A DNA stretch of 64,000 bases from an uncultured Clostridia bacterium (GCA_947166625.1 CAMVEX010000008.1:1-64000), one strand, 5' to 3'. Positions 1 through 9,296 are shown, numbered from the stretch's first letter. Notes: generated by a model from the sequence alone, not told the origin. Numbers and translations: made by a program.

Positions 1-448
1 TTATTAGATTTGTAACTGTGATTCCGCGGTTGCAAGGTCGCGTGCAGCGGCTGTTTCTTCATAACCTGAATATGCTCAATTTGGATGTATGTTCGGGCTA
101 TTTTTATTTTTATCCGAAAAATTTTGAGTTCAGGGGCGGGGAAACTTATCGGGTGAGGTGATAATTTGATAAGGCGGCAAAAGATGACCGAAATATTTTT
201 ACTATGGTAGATAAAAGCATAAAATATAAAAAATCAAAAAAATAATTAAAAAATTTGAACCTTTTTGTATTTTAATGCATCTTATTAGCAGAGGGATAAT
301 TTAAGATAACTTTTATGGGATGTTGTTTGCTGTTAAAAGAGACATTTTATGATAAAGTGTTTTATCAGGTTATCCCAATGGTTCGTTATATATGCTTCTG
401 ATAATACAGAAGCTGATACATAATGAAAATTATAGGAGGTTTTTATCA
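1..448. other. Intergenic/left-edge region without a clear gene
   Basis: No convincing ORF is seen. On the minus strand the last 22 or so codons before position 1 read as an Ala/Glu-rich peptide, but a stop closes the frame upstream. The region is AT-rich from about 180 to 330. A short hairpin (GCTTCTG, 6-nt loop, CAGAAGC) lies at 394-413, just ahead of the first gene's ribosome binding site. I could not pick a confident promoter. Confidence 0.4.
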
Positions 449-2632
449 ATGCCAAAGTATTGTACTAAATGCGGAACTGAAATCGAGGGCAAATTTTGCC
501 CTAATTGCGGCGACTTGGTTTTGAGCGCAGAGGAAAAAACTGTCACAGATATTTCTGACGAAGCCAATAATGCCGTCAATGCTGAGACGGAGAAGGCAGA
601 ATCGAAAGCGGAGCAATATAATCCAGAAATCAATAATGCAGTATCCGAAGATCATTCACGGGATGAAAAAAATAAAGAAAAGCAGTCAAATAATCCTTCG
701 CAGAATAATACAGAAAATGCCGTTGTTCAGCAGGAAAACAGCGCTTCACCGGTTCCGGAGAAAAAGAGGGGGCTGAAAGCAATTATGGCTGTGGCAGCAA
801 TACTGGTTGTTGCATGCATAATTGCGGGAGTAATTTTTGTACCCAAGCTTTCCGCGAATAAAAAAAAGGGGGAAAAAAGGTATTATTCATTATATACAGC
901 AGAAAACAATCTCTACTATTATATCCCGGGCAAAAAAGAGCCGATTTTAATTACAGATAAGCTTTATGATGAATATGATGAAGATGATGCGGGATTGCTG
1001 ACCTTAAACTGTGCTTATTTTATGAGTAACGGCAAGCAGATTATCTATCCGCAAAAAATTGATGTTGACGGCTCAACATTTTCTTTATATCTGAAACATA
1101 TCAAAAAACCGATCGACGAAAATGTCAAATTGTGCGATAACGTCACCAAATACAGTTTACTTGAAAAAGAAAAAGGGATTGTCTATCTCGATGATGATGG
1201 CATACTGTATAAACATGATTTTAAGGAAAGAAATAAGATTAAATCGGATGTAGAAAATTATTATATTTCGGATGATGCAAAGAATCTTGTTTTTCTCCTT
1301 GAAAACGGAGGTCTTTATTCATATGACCTGAAAGAAGGAAAAGAGGAAAAACTCGATTCTTCCGTCAGTGAAATAGAAAATATAAGCGATGATCTTCAGT
1401 CAATCGTTTACACAAAGGATAATGGTGCTCTTTATGTAAAAAACGCCGGTAAAGAAAAAACGAAGATAGATTCTGATATTGATGAATTATTGCTTGTAAA
1501 TGATGAAGGAGGCATATATTACATCAAAGAAAACGATGATGAAGAAAAAACTCTGATGGATTATATAACTTATTCTCCGGAACAGAGAAAAAATGATGAA
1601 AAACTGGTTGATTCACTTCACACTGATGAAAATGACGATGCCTGGTCCGAAGCATGGTGGAGAATCAATGCAGCTGAAGAACTCGAGGATCGCAAAATAA
1701 GCGTCACAACTTATACGCTCTACTACTATGACGGAGAGAAAGCAGAATCTGTCAATAAAAAATTTATATCTTCTTTCGAATCAGACGATAACAGCCTTGT
1801 TTTTAAAAGCTATGATGATGTTAAATTAAAAACTACATCCATTGAAGAGTTTATTAACGATATGGATAAAGAAGAGCATTTCAGGGCTTTGAGGGAAAGA
1901 GAAACCATTTACCGTTATGAATTTCAGAGTTATGACTATTATGATGAGTTTGAAAAAATGATCAAAGGATTGTATCAATCCGATGCCAGCGCTTATTACA
2001 TTATCGGAAATAAAGCAGAAAAAATAGAGGTTTCTGCATTTGATGACTTTGAGGTTGATTCGGAGAAGAAAGTAATCTGGTGCTATGATGAAACAAGCGA
2101 AGACAGCAAAACCGGCACTTTATACAAAATAGATATTAAAAACGGAATTCCTCAAAAAGTAGTGGAATTTGATACGGATGTTGATACCGACTCAATAAGC
2201 TTATATGATTCCGGATTGTTTTATTCAAAGAATAAAAAAGACGAGCAATACGATCTTTATCTTGAAAAGAATCTCATAGAATATGATGTTGGTGAATTCA
2301 TTGTTCTTGATGACGGCAGAGTGCTCTACTATACAGATTTTGATTCCGATGAGAATATGGGTACACTGAATTGTTATTCCAAAGGTAAAAAAGAAAAGAT
2401 TGCAGATGACGCGTCATACAGCTACAGAGTTATAAGCAATTCCAATGATTCCGAAGGGAATATCATCTATTTTAAAGATTATGATGAAACGGGAGATCTC
2501 TTTATCTTTAAAAACGGCAAAAGTAATAATATCGCCTACGATGTTAATCAGTTTTTCAATGTGGACTCGTCTTTTAAATACAGATCTACATTATCCGAAA
2601 ATGATTTATATAGCATGATGTTTTCATTTTAG
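449..2632 (+). CDS. Zinc-ribbon membrane protein with propeller-like extracytoplasmic domain
   Basis: Function not recognised. The start at 449 is chosen over the ORF-track start at 392 because AGGAGGT lies 8-9 nt upstream and the protein then begins with a zinc ribbon (CTKCG...CPNCG, about residues 4-20). An acidic, Asn/Glu-rich linker follows, then one membrane helix at about residues 110-132 (AIMAVAAILVVACIIAGVIF). The roughly 590-residue Asp/Lys/Tyr-rich remainder has recurring strands of the type LYxYDLKEGKEEKLD and VYTKDNGALYVKN, resembling WD40/TolB-like propeller repeats. Topology inferred: ribbon in the cytoplasm, propeller outside, consistent with a sensor or envelope scaffold. The next gene follows after 33 bp and probably shares the transcript. 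Zinc ribbon plus one helix plus a large outer domain is common in Clostridia, but the role is unknown. Confidence 0.8.
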   Translation: MPKYCTKCGTEIEGKFCPNCGDLVLSAEEKTVTDISDEANNAVNAETEKAESKAEQYNPEINNAVSEDHSRDEKNKEKQSNNPSQNNTENAVVQQENSASPVPEKKRGLKAIMAVAAILVVACIIAGVIFVPKLSANKKKGEKRYYSLYTAENNLYYYIPGKKEPILITDKLYDEYDEDDAGLLTLNCAYFMSNGKQIIYPQKIDVDGSTFSLYLKHIKKPIDENVKLCDNVTKYSLLEKEKGIVYLDDDGILYKHDFKERNKIKSDVENYYISDDAKNLVFLLENGGLYSYDLKEGKEEKLDSSVSEIENISDDLQSIVYTKDNGALYVKNAGKEKTKIDSDIDELLLVNDEGGIYYIKENDDEEKTLMDYITYSPEQRKNDEKLVDSLHTDENDDAWSEAWWRINAAEELEDRKISVTTYTLYYYDGEKAESVNKKFISSFESDDNSLVFKSYDDVKLKTTSIEEFINDMDKEEHFRALRERETIYRYEFQSYDYYDEFEKMIKGLYQSDASAYYIIGNKAEKIEVSAFDDFEVDSEKKVIWCYDETSEDSKTGTLYKIDIKNGIPQKVVEFDTDVDTDSISLYDSGLFYSKNKKDEQYDLYLEKNLIEYDVGEFIVLDDGRVLYYTDFDSDENMGTLNCYSKGKKEKIADDASYSYRVISNSNDSEGNIIYFKDYDETGDLFIFKNGKSNNIAYDVNQFFNVDSSFKYRSTLSENDLYSMMFSF

Positions 2633-2665
2633 AACATAAAAACAAAATATAGATGAGGTAAAAAT

Positions 2666-3778
2666 ATGAAAAAGATTCTTGCCGTAATTCTCTGTGTTAT
2701 CATTGTGGCGGGCGCTTTGACCGGAGGATTTTTTATCGGAAGAAAAACAGATGTTCTGAAAAAATCAAATGAGAGCCGCGTTAAAGCGACACAGGAAGAA
2801 TTTTTGAAATCCATGGCTTCCGGCATTAAAAAACGCATTGATAATGGCGATGATGACGAAAGTGAAATGGATGATAAACAGCTTGCCGAATATTACAAAG
2901 AATTGGTAAACTATGAGCTTGAGGAAATCGAAAAATACTCTGGTGTGAGGTTTGATGATGACAATTTTAATGACCTTGCTCACAGATACATCGAATCATT
3001 AAAATTTCAACTTTCCGCAACAGAAAACTATAAGCATGAGTATTTATATACCGGATTTTGGTGGGGCGGTCGATTAGCCCGATGCGGAATAATAACTGAG
3101 ATGTATGAAAAATTTGACCTTGATATTTCTTCCGATGATTTGGAGAATTATAAAAAGTCTTTAAATGACTATATCAAGCCTTCTTACTCAATTTCTTTTG
3201 ACACAGCCGGGGCTGATGATTCGGATGAATTTGACTCAGAATCTGCGGCAAAGAAGGTCAAATCGGAAGACCTTGGAGCGTATTATGATTACTTTAATCA
3301 CTATAAAGTAGTTTATTTGCTCGAAAATAAATCCAAATATAACCTTAATGTCAGTGTAAATGTTAACGCTTATGATGAAAACAACGAGATAATTGATACA
3401 AATTCAAGCGAGATTTACTGCCTTGGACCCGGGGATAAATATCCGGTCGCGGTAGAGCTTGATGACTCACTTACTAAATATGACTGCAGCATAACGGTTG
3501 ATAAATCATATTATACATCGGCAGTAAAAGATTTATCCTATAAAAAGAATATTGCGGGTGAAAATACAATAGTCACTGTTACAAATGACGGCAAACAGTC
3601 AGTCCGCTCGGTCAAAGTTTTTGCTATATTTACAAAAGACGGAAAGGTTGTAGGATCAGATACTGAACACATAGAAACAGCAGACGGCAACCTGAAATCA
3701 GGAACTACCGGAACCGTTAAGCTTTCACAATACAAAGCTGATTATGATGATGTGGATATTTATATTACAAATATGTAA
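2666..3778 (+). CDS. Membrane-anchored extracytoplasmic protein of unknown function
   Basis: 370 aa. A ribosome binding site GATGAGG precedes the ATG. The N-terminus (KKILAVILCVIIVAGALTGG) is a signal anchor or uncleaved signal peptide with no lipobox. The middle is acidic and helical (about residues 30-180). The C-terminal part has two Ig-like/FxLYD-like beta segments, a pattern of conserved hydrophobic strands such as VVYLLENKSKYNLNVSVNV and TIVTVTNDGKQSVRSVKVFA. FxLYD-type domains are generally extracellular beta-sandwiches in Firmicutes. Probably co-transcribed with the upstream zinc-ribbon protein. The function cannot be named. The beta-sandwich reading is inference from strand pattern and should be checked by structure prediction. 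Confidence 0.75.
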   Translation: MKKILAVILCVIIVAGALTGGFFIGRKTDVLKKSNESRVKATQEEFLKSMASGIKKRIDNGDDDESEMDDKQLAEYYKELVNYELEEIEKYSGVRFDDDNFNDLAHRYIESLKFQLSATENYKHEYLYTGFWWGGRLARCGIITEMYEKFDLDISSDDLENYKKSLNDYIKPSYSISFDTAGADDSDEFDSESAAKKVKSEDLGAYYDYFNHYKVVYLLENKSKYNLNVSVNVNAYDENNEIIDTNSSEIYCLGPGDKYPVAVELDDSLTKYDCSITVDKSYYTSAVKDLSYKKNIAGENTIVTVTNDGKQSVRSVKVFAIFTKDGKVVGSDTEHIETADGNLKSGTTGTVKLSQYKADYDDVDIYITNM

Positions 3779-3799
3779 AAGCCTATTTTATTATTTTGA

Positions 3800-4093
3800 G
3801 GTGATCATCCACAGGCGTTCCAGCCGGATAAAGTGGTTACATTTTATGATAGTAACGCAAAGATTGCCACAGGTGATAACACAAAGGAAAGTCACAATGT
3901 TGGCAACATGACCTCGGGCAAAACCTTCACCGTCAAGGTCATTGACGGGAATAATGCCGTTCAGAAAAACTCTGCCGGCGCAGATCTCAGCGCAAACTGC
4001 GAGGTCAAAGTCAAGACCGGTTTCTTTGATAAAATCATCGCATTTTTCCGCGGTCTTTTCGGCCGTCTTCCCTCGGTAGAAGTTAAGCCCTGA
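3800..4093 (+). pseudogene. Orphan C-terminal surface-protein module (gene remnant)
   Basis: An open frame starts right after a stop at 3797-3799 and reads continuously into the track ORF at 3833. It has no ATG and no positioned ribosome binding site; the GTG at 3833 lacks one. The product ends in GFFDKIIAFFRGLFGRLP, and the preceding strands match the last ~110 residues of the LRR protein at 6041-8968 (GFFQKIIAFFQGLFNALP). The simplest reading is the surviving 3' end of a deleted or recombined paralogous surface protein. A short expressed ORF from GTG 3833 remains possible but is less likely. Confidence 0.6.
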
Positions 4094-4118
4094 AATAAAT
4101 TAACCGGAGGCCAATATA

Positions 4119-4268
4119 ATGGTGATCGATATCGAAAGAATTATAAAGGATTCATTTATGATGCAGGAATCCGTCTGCGAATTATCCTCTGATGAGAGGA
4201 AGGATCTTCTTATCAGAATTCTGACGATGTATCTGAAATCAAAGCTTACATCTGCCGATATAAAATAG
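4119..4268 (+). CDS. Small hypothetical protein (49 aa)
   Basis: This gene was too short for the track. ATG 4119 is preceded by CCGGAGG at 4104-4110 with good spacing, and the frame closes at TAG 4266-4268. The protein is mixed-charge and likely helical (MVIDIERIIKDSF...LLIRILTMYLKSKL), with no membrane segment or cysteine motif. It lies between the surface-module remnant and the sigma factor gene, whose promoter begins just downstream, so it is not obviously part of the sigma operon. Coding status rests on the ribosome binding site and codon pattern only. Confidence 0.5.
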   Translation: MVIDIERIIKDSFMMQESVCELSSDERKDLLIRILTMYLKSKLTSADIK

Positions 4269-4277
4269 CCCATAAGG

Positions 4278-4306
4278 TTGAATTTTCTTTTTCGGTATGA
4301 TATAAA
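4278..4306 (+). promoter_or_regulatory. Sigma-A-type promoter for the sigma-fusion gene
   Basis: TTGAAT (4278-4283), a 17-bp spacer and TATAAA (4301-4306), about 48 bp before the ATG at 4354. Confidence 0.6.
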
Positions 4307-4353
4307 ATAAATGGATATTTGCATTTGCGAATAATCTGATTTGAGGTTTGTAA

Positions 4354-6003
4354 ATGGATATTGACAAAAAAGAGATTATCCGTTGCGTCCGCGATCTGAA
4401 ACTCGGAGACGGAGAGGCATTTGAAAGGCTGTATAATCTGACCAACCGGTCGGCTTATTTCACCGCGCTCAAAATCGTGAGAAACGAGCACGATGCCCAG
4501 GATGTTCTCCAGGAAAGCTATATGACGGTGCTTGATAATATATCCGGGCTCAAAAATCCCGAATCATTTATGAGCTGGTTTAATATGATAGTGGCAAACA
4601 AAGCCAGGCAGATGCTGAGGGATAATAACAAATATTCACTTGCCAAATCAGAAAACACTGCCGCATTGAGTGAAAGATCGCAGGAGAATTCAGGCTCCGA
4701 TATCTCTGATCCCGAGGCGGAAACCGAGAAAAACGATCTGAACAGTCAGATATCCTCTCTGATCGACAAGCTCGATGACGATAAAAGAATTGCGATACTT
4801 TTATATTACTATAACGAACTGACGATAAAGCAAATTTCCGAATTGACAGATGTCAGCCCGGGGACGGTCAAAAGCCGTCTCCATTACGCGAAGAAGGAGC
4901 TGACAGCGGGTATCAGAGAAATCGAAAAGAGAAACGGCAAGTTCTTCGGCAGCGCGCCGATACCGCTGTTTATTCTGGCTCTCAAGGCCTCCTCCGCTGC
5001 CGCATCCTCCTCGTTTGTTTCGGGAGGAGCGGCCGCCGCAACCTATTCGGCGATAACAGCAGGCTCCGCCGCGGGAACTGCCGCGGGCACCGCAAGCGCC
5101 GCCGCTGCAGCGGCAGCGGCTTCAGCTGCAACTTCGAGCGCTTCGGCGGTTGCCGCCACGGGAGCGGGTCTGGTCGCAAAGGCGGTCGGATTTACGGTAA
5201 CTCAAAAGGTCATTGCAGGAGTCGCCGCCGCCGCTGTGATCGGAGGCACCGCAGCAGGCGCAAAAAAAGCGGCGGATAACAGGATCCGATATGAAGAGAC
5301 CGCATATTCCGTTTCCGAAAGCGTTACCGAGCCGGATCCTTCGACCCGCGCCCCAAAGACAAGTTATGTGAGAGCTGCAAGAAAAAGCGAAGCTAAATCT
5401 CAGGCGGATATATCTCAAATCGGCGGGATCACCGAAAAAACCGCGGCTCTGCCGGAATCCGAAACTGTCAGACAGCTTGATAATGTAAGCTATACGACGA
5501 AAAACGTGACGACCGCCCGCACCCGCTCATCGCGCACGGCGGCCACCGGCGCATCCGCCGCCCCGACCTCAACTGCCCACGCCCAATCCACTACGGCAGT
5601 CAGATCCGCTACCGTATCGGGTGCAACGACCACGCATTATTCGCCCTCGGTTTCATCTGAAAACGGGACCAAATCCGCTCAGATAAAGCAGACGACGGTG
5701 ACCGTGAAGCATACACAGCAATCCTCCAAAGAGGAAACGACTGAAAAAACAACTGCTTCAACCAAAGCGACAACATCTCAGAAGCAGACCTCGTCTCTGA
5801 CGATCACGGTGACAAAAAACGGCGTATATGCCGAAACGGTCCATGTTACCTTGAATGAGGGCGAAACTTATACATTTTCAGATGCGAAGGCGGCGGTCGC
5901 CGCAAAGGGCTATGATACATCATTCGCCGAGTATTCAGGCGTTTCTCTTCCGCTTACAGCCGGAGCAAACCGTAATTATTCCCTGACGATCGATGTGGAA
6001 TAA
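4354..6003 (+). CDS. ECF-type sigma factor fused to a membrane-anchored Ser/Thr-rich extracellular tail
   Basis: 549 aa, far longer than a typical ECF sigma (170-200 aa). Residues ~15-85 are sigma region 2 (FERLYNLTNRSAYFTALKIV, then the core-binding segment with DAQDVLQESY). Residues ~130-190 are region 4 with a helix-turn-helix (LTIKQISELTDVSPGTVKSR). A roughly 110-residue Ala/Gly/Ser-rich stretch follows, ending in a membrane helix at ~285-305 (KVIAGVAAAAVIGGTAAGAKK). After that comes a Ser/Thr-rich low-complexity stalk and a C-terminal beta domain of about 70 residues (SLTITVTKNGVYAETVHVTL...). Fusion to one membrane span suggests a tethered sigma released by proteolysis, or a built-in anti-sigma-like sensor; this is inference. 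It overlaps the track ORF of the LRR gene only through that ORF's upstream extension. Confidence 0.85.
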   Translation: MDIDKKEIIRCVRDLKLGDGEAFERLYNLTNRSAYFTALKIVRNEHDAQDVLQESYMTVLDNISGLKNPESFMSWFNMIVANKARQMLRDNNKYSLAKSENTAALSERSQENSGSDISDPEAETEKNDLNSQISSLIDKLDDDKRIAILLYYYNELTIKQISELTDVSPGTVKSRLHYAKKELTAGIREIEKRNGKFFGSAPIPLFILALKASSAAASSSFVSGGAAAATYSAITAGSAAGTAAGTASAAAAAAAASAATSSASAVAATGAGLVAKAVGFTVTQKVIAGVAAAAVIGGTAAGAKKAADNRIRYEETAYSVSESVTEPDPSTRAPKTSYVRAARKSEAKSQADISQIGGITEKTAALPESETVRQLDNVSYTTKNVTTARTRSSRTAATGASAAPTSTAHAQSTTAVRSATVSGATTTHYSPSVSSENGTKSAQIKQTTVTVKHTQQSSKEETTEKTTASTKATTSQKQTSSLTITVTKNGVYAETVHVTLNEGETYTFSDAKAAVAAKGYDTSFAEYSGVSLPLTAGANRNYSLTIDVE

Positions 6004-6040
6004 TTTATTATATAAGACTATTTCCCGGAGGTTTCTGATT

Positions 6041-8968
6041 GTGAAAAAAACAGCCATCAAATCTTTATCCGTATTGCTTTGTTTTCTGATAATAGGCTCC
6101 GCGTTTTCCGGATTATTTGCCTATGCCGCCGAAGGCGATCATGTAAGCGGCTCATTCACTTATACCCTGGATGAAAGCAATATGGCTACGATCAAAAAGC
6201 TTGACAGCGCCGTTACCGGGAGCGTGATAATTCCGCAAACGATAGACGGCTATCCGGTCATTGCTATCGGAGAGTCTGCTTTCAAAAACTGCACTTTGAT
6301 CACTCAGCTCACATTCTATCCGTCAATAAAAAGCGTCAAGGCTTCATTCAAGGATCTCACGGCGTTGGAAAGATGCTATTTTGTGGGAGAACTTGCTCAA
6401 TGGTGTTCCGTAGATTTCAGCGGAGCAGACTGCAACCCATATTCTGTCACGGACAAAGTCTATATTGACGGCAGAATCATTACGGGCATAAATCCTTCCG
6501 ATATAGCCGGAGCGGAAAGAATAGGAAGATATGCCTTTGCCGGCTGTTCGGGTCTGAATTATGTTGAGCTTCCGGGCAGTGTTAAGACCTTGGATACCGG
6601 CTGCTTTTATAATTGCGAAAATCTGACATACATTTTGCTTGAAGGAGTTGAAACGATCAATTCAAGTGCTTTCGGCAATTGCAATGGAATTAAAGAGATT
6701 CAATTACCTGCGAGTGTCAGCTCTGTTGCTGACGGTGCGTTCTCTCACTGTAAGAACATCGAGCATATCGGCGTAGATGAACATAATCCGGTAATTAAAG
6801 CCTGCGGAGATTGTCTTATCAAAGATGATACTCTTATCCTCGGCTGCAAAAACAGTGTTATCCCCGCGGATATGGGTATCAAAACCATTGCTTCGCTGGC
6901 GTTTTCCGATTGTGTGGGGCTTGAGAGAATAGATATACCCGAAGGTGTAGTTTCCATAGGAACATACAGTTTTTGGTATGAAACTACCACCATTGAGCTT
7001 TATAGATTATCAAAAGACAGAGGCGCATTTTTAAATTGTGTTAATCTCAGAGAGGTAAATCTTCCGGAGAGTCTTACATATATTTGCGGCGGATCCTTCA
7101 GAGGATGTTCCTCTCTTAAAGAGATAACACTTCCGAAAAATCTTAAGCATATCGGATATGCGGCGTTCGCAAATTGCACCTCACTTGAAACATTTATCTA
7201 TAATGCCGAAAGTGTCGAAAGGGTCAACACATCGTCTTCAGGTTTTTTTGATTCTGTTTTTGAAAATGATTCATTACTTAAAAACCTCGTTTTCGGAAAA
7301 GCGGTAAGGGTTATCCCGAAAACTTTATTCAATGATCTTGCTTCGGTTGATACCATAACACTGTATAATACCGTTGAAACCATAGATGACAAATCATTTG
7401 ACGGCACCGATAAATATTCAAAAATCAATTTTTACGGAACTCCCGAGGAATGGCTGGAAAAATATAACAAGTATTTTGACAGCACCTCTTATGTCCGCGA
7501 TATCTATTATCTTGCGGGAACCTGCGAAAAAACAGATGACCCTACCGATGTGACCGTGCGCTATGAATACGGCACCTTCGGCACTCCGAATGACAGTGAG
7601 CTCAATCTCGTGGTAGAGGATATAAACGCCAATGACAGCCGCTTCAGCTCATTCAAGGCCATAATCGACGGCAATCAGTATGCGCTTTACGCGATCCACA
7701 TGACTGATAATGACAACAATGATATGCAGCCGGTCGAAGAAAATCAGGTGAATATCAAGATCCCCGTTCCCGCCGGTGTTTCGATAAATGCATACAGCAG
7801 CGTATATATCCATCACAGAAAGGCGGACGGCACCACAGAGAGAAAGAAATACTCCACCGGAGATCTTTTGATCGAAGACGGTTATTTCATTTTTGATGTA
7901 GGCTCATTCAGCGAATTCGCTATCTGCGTTGATGACGGAGGAGAGCATGTTGACTCCGACGGCGATCATATCTGCGATATCTGCTCAGAGAGTCTGACCT
8001 ATTCCGCAAAGCTGATTATCGACGGAAAGACCTATGATATAATTTATCATTACGGCGATACCGTGATCGAAAATCTGCCCGAGGTCCCTGAAAAAGCCGG
8101 ATATACCGGTGAATGGGAATATACCGTCAACGGCAGCGACCTTGATATAAAACCCGTTTACACACCGATAACCTATTACGCAACGTTTGTTGCCGACGGC
8201 ATACAGGTCGGAGATAAAATCCCCTTTACCGTTGAGGATAAATCTATAACCGAACCGGCGGTGCCCGAAAAAGAAGGACACTCCGGAAAATGGAGCGCCT
8301 ACACTCTTGCCGCCTGCGATATTACCGTGACCGCAGTCTATGAAGAAAGCCATTCTCACACGTATTCATCGCAGATAACCAAAAAGCCCTCCTGCACGGA
8401 AAAGGGAGAGAGGACTTTCACCTGCTCCTGCGGTGACAGCTATAAGGAAGAGATCTCCGCGCTCGGACACAGCTTCACAAATTATAAATATAACAATGAC
8501 GCCACAACAGAAAAAGACGGCACCGAGACCGCGAAATGCGACCGCTGCGACGCAACGGATACAAGGACGGCTGCCGGCACGAGGCTGAAGCCCGACAGCC
8601 CTGTCAATCCCACCGCAGGCGCAAAAATAAATGTGGCCGGAACAGCGACCCTCAGTTACAGAACGAAGGTTACGGTGAGGGCGACCGCAAGCAACCTTGA
8701 CCGCGGATACAGCCTTGTTCTCGTTGTCAACGGCAAAGAATACCGCGGAAACAATGTTGAGGTTTCTTCCGATGAATTTGAGCTTAAGAGCGATGTGAAC
8801 TATTATGTTAAAATCGTTGATTCGGGCGATCAGATTCAAAAGGACGCAAGCGGAAACGAGCTCAGAAAAGTCGGCACGATTAAGTGCAACGCCGGCTTCT
8901 TCCAAAAGATCATCGCCTTCTTCCAGGGCCTGTTTAATGCGCTTCCCGAGAAAAAAGTCCAGCCGTAA
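6041..8968 (+). CDS. BspA-type leucine-rich repeat surface protein
   Basis: GTG 6041 is preferred over 5993: CGGAGGT lies 10 nt upstream, and it gives a clean signal peptide (KKTAIKSLSVLLCFLIIGSAFSGLFAYAAEG). Residues ~40-490 are LRR_5/BspA-like repeats (IGESAFKNCTLITQL, IGRYAFAGCSGLNYVELP and so on). A beta domain follows, then two InlB B-repeat-like units (YSAKLIIDGKTYDIIYHYGD... and its partner), then Cys-paired modules (CTEKGERTFTCSCGDSY). The last ~110 residues carry the module also left as a remnant at 3800-4093, ending in the amphipathic GFFQKIIAFFQGLF. There is no LPXTG, so retention may depend on that terminal helix. Such proteins bind host or bacterial surfaces; this one's ligand is unknown. 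Confidence 0.85.
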   Translation: MKKTAIKSLSVLLCFLIIGSAFSGLFAYAAEGDHVSGSFTYTLDESNMATIKKLDSAVTGSVIIPQTIDGYPVIAIGESAFKNCTLITQLTFYPSIKSVKASFKDLTALERCYFVGELAQWCSVDFSGADCNPYSVTDKVYIDGRIITGINPSDIAGAERIGRYAFAGCSGLNYVELPGSVKTLDTGCFYNCENLTYILLEGVETINSSAFGNCNGIKEIQLPASVSSVADGAFSHCKNIEHIGVDEHNPVIKACGDCLIKDDTLILGCKNSVIPADMGIKTIASLAFSDCVGLERIDIPEGVVSIGTYSFWYETTTIELYRLSKDRGAFLNCVNLREVNLPESLTYICGGSFRGCSSLKEITLPKNLKHIGYAAFANCTSLETFIYNAESVERVNTSSSGFFDSVFENDSLLKNLVFGKAVRVIPKTLFNDLASVDTITLYNTVETIDDKSFDGTDKYSKINFYGTPEEWLEKYNKYFDSTSYVRDIYYLAGTCEKTDDPTDVTVRYEYGTFGTPNDSELNLVVEDINANDSRFSSFKAIIDGNQYALYAIHMTDNDNNDMQPVEENQVNIKIPVPAGVSINAYSSVYIHHRKADGTTERKKYSTGDLLIEDGYFIFDVGSFSEFAICVDDGGEHVDSDGDHICDICSESLTYSAKLIIDGKTYDIIYHYGDTVIENLPEVPEKAGYTGEWEYTVNGSDLDIKPVYTPITYYATFVADGIQVGDKIPFTVEDKSITEPAVPEKEGHSGKWSAYTLAACDITVTAVYEESHSHTYSSQITKKPSCTEKGERTFTCSCGDSYKEEISALGHSFTNYKYNNDATTEKDGTETAKCDRCDATDTRTAAGTRLKPDSPVNPTAGAKINVAGTATLSYRTKVTVRATASNLDRGYSLVLVVNGKEYRGNNVEVSSDEFELKSDVNYYVKIVDSGDQIQKDASGNELRKVGTIKCNAGFFQKIIAFFQGLFNALPEKKVQP

Positions 8969-8988
8969 TATACCAATCGCGTGAATTC

Positions 8989-9017
8989 ACCCGCAGATGA
9001 GCCTTTCATCTGCGGGT
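8989..9017 (+). terminator. Terminator hairpin after the LRR gene
   Basis: ACCCGCAGATGA, 5-nt loop, TCATCTGCGGGT: a perfect 12-bp stem 20 bp past the stop codon, with a T-rich stretch shortly after. Confidence 0.8.
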
Positions 9018-9077
9018 TATGATTTTTATGCCGGGCGATTGCAGTATATAGCACACATTTCATTTTTATTGTTGTAA

Positions 9078-9186
9078 AGTGATATTTACGCCATTGGCGT
9101 AGGTGATGCAGTTTGCTTTGCAAACACAGTGATGTGCTTAACTCACTTGCCGAAGCACGCATCATTTGCCCGAAAGGGTAAACATC
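9078..9186. repeat. Cluster of short palindromes (interspersed-repeat type)
   Basis: Several small perfect hairpins sit in tandem: TACGCC-ATT-GGCGTA, GTTTGC-TTT-GCAAAC, TGATGTGCTT...AAGCACGCATCA, and TTTGCCC-GAAA-GGGTAAA. They are separated by GTGATG/CATCA-type links. Arrays of GTGATG-plus-hairpin units occur between genes in many gut Oscillospiraceae; I recall this as a general pattern and have not searched for it. No coding capacity. Confidence 0.55.
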
Positions 9187-9190
9187 ATTG

Positions 9191-9218
9191 AAAAAAGCAT
9201 CCCGAAGGATGCTTTTTT
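9191..9218. terminator. Bidirectional terminator between LRR gene and tRNA-Arg
   Basis: AAAAAAGCATCC-CGAA-GGATGCTTTTTT, a perfect stem flanked by A and T runs. It ends right before the tRNA's CCA on the minus strand, so it is the tRNA terminator and may also stop readthrough from the plus strand. Confidence 0.85.
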
Positions 9219-9219
9219 C

Positions 9220-9296
9220 TGGCCCGCCGGAAGGGATTTGAACCCCCGGTCTTCGGAATCGGAATCCGATGCATTATCCAGCTATGCTACCGGCGG
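9220..9296 (-). tRNA. tRNA-Arg (anticodon CCG)
   Basis: Folded by eye from the reverse complement. Acceptor CCGCCGG/CCGGCGG, D-stem GCAT/ATGC, anticodon stem TCGGA/TCCGA with loop TTCCGAT (anticodon CCG, reads CGG), 5-nt variable region, T-arm GGGGG-TTCAAAT-CCCTT, discriminator G, and an encoded CCA. All arms pair, with two G-U pairs in the T-stem. It stands alone between a terminator and a low-information spacer. Confidence 0.93.

Noticed and set aside
1-70. Short Ala/Glu-rich minus-strand frame ending at the window edge
   Set aside because: Only about 22 codons after a stop; cannot be distinguished from chance.
8366-8905. 179-aa minus-strand ORF in the LRR gene's 3' part
   Set aside because: Antisense to the shared C-terminal module; no start signals.
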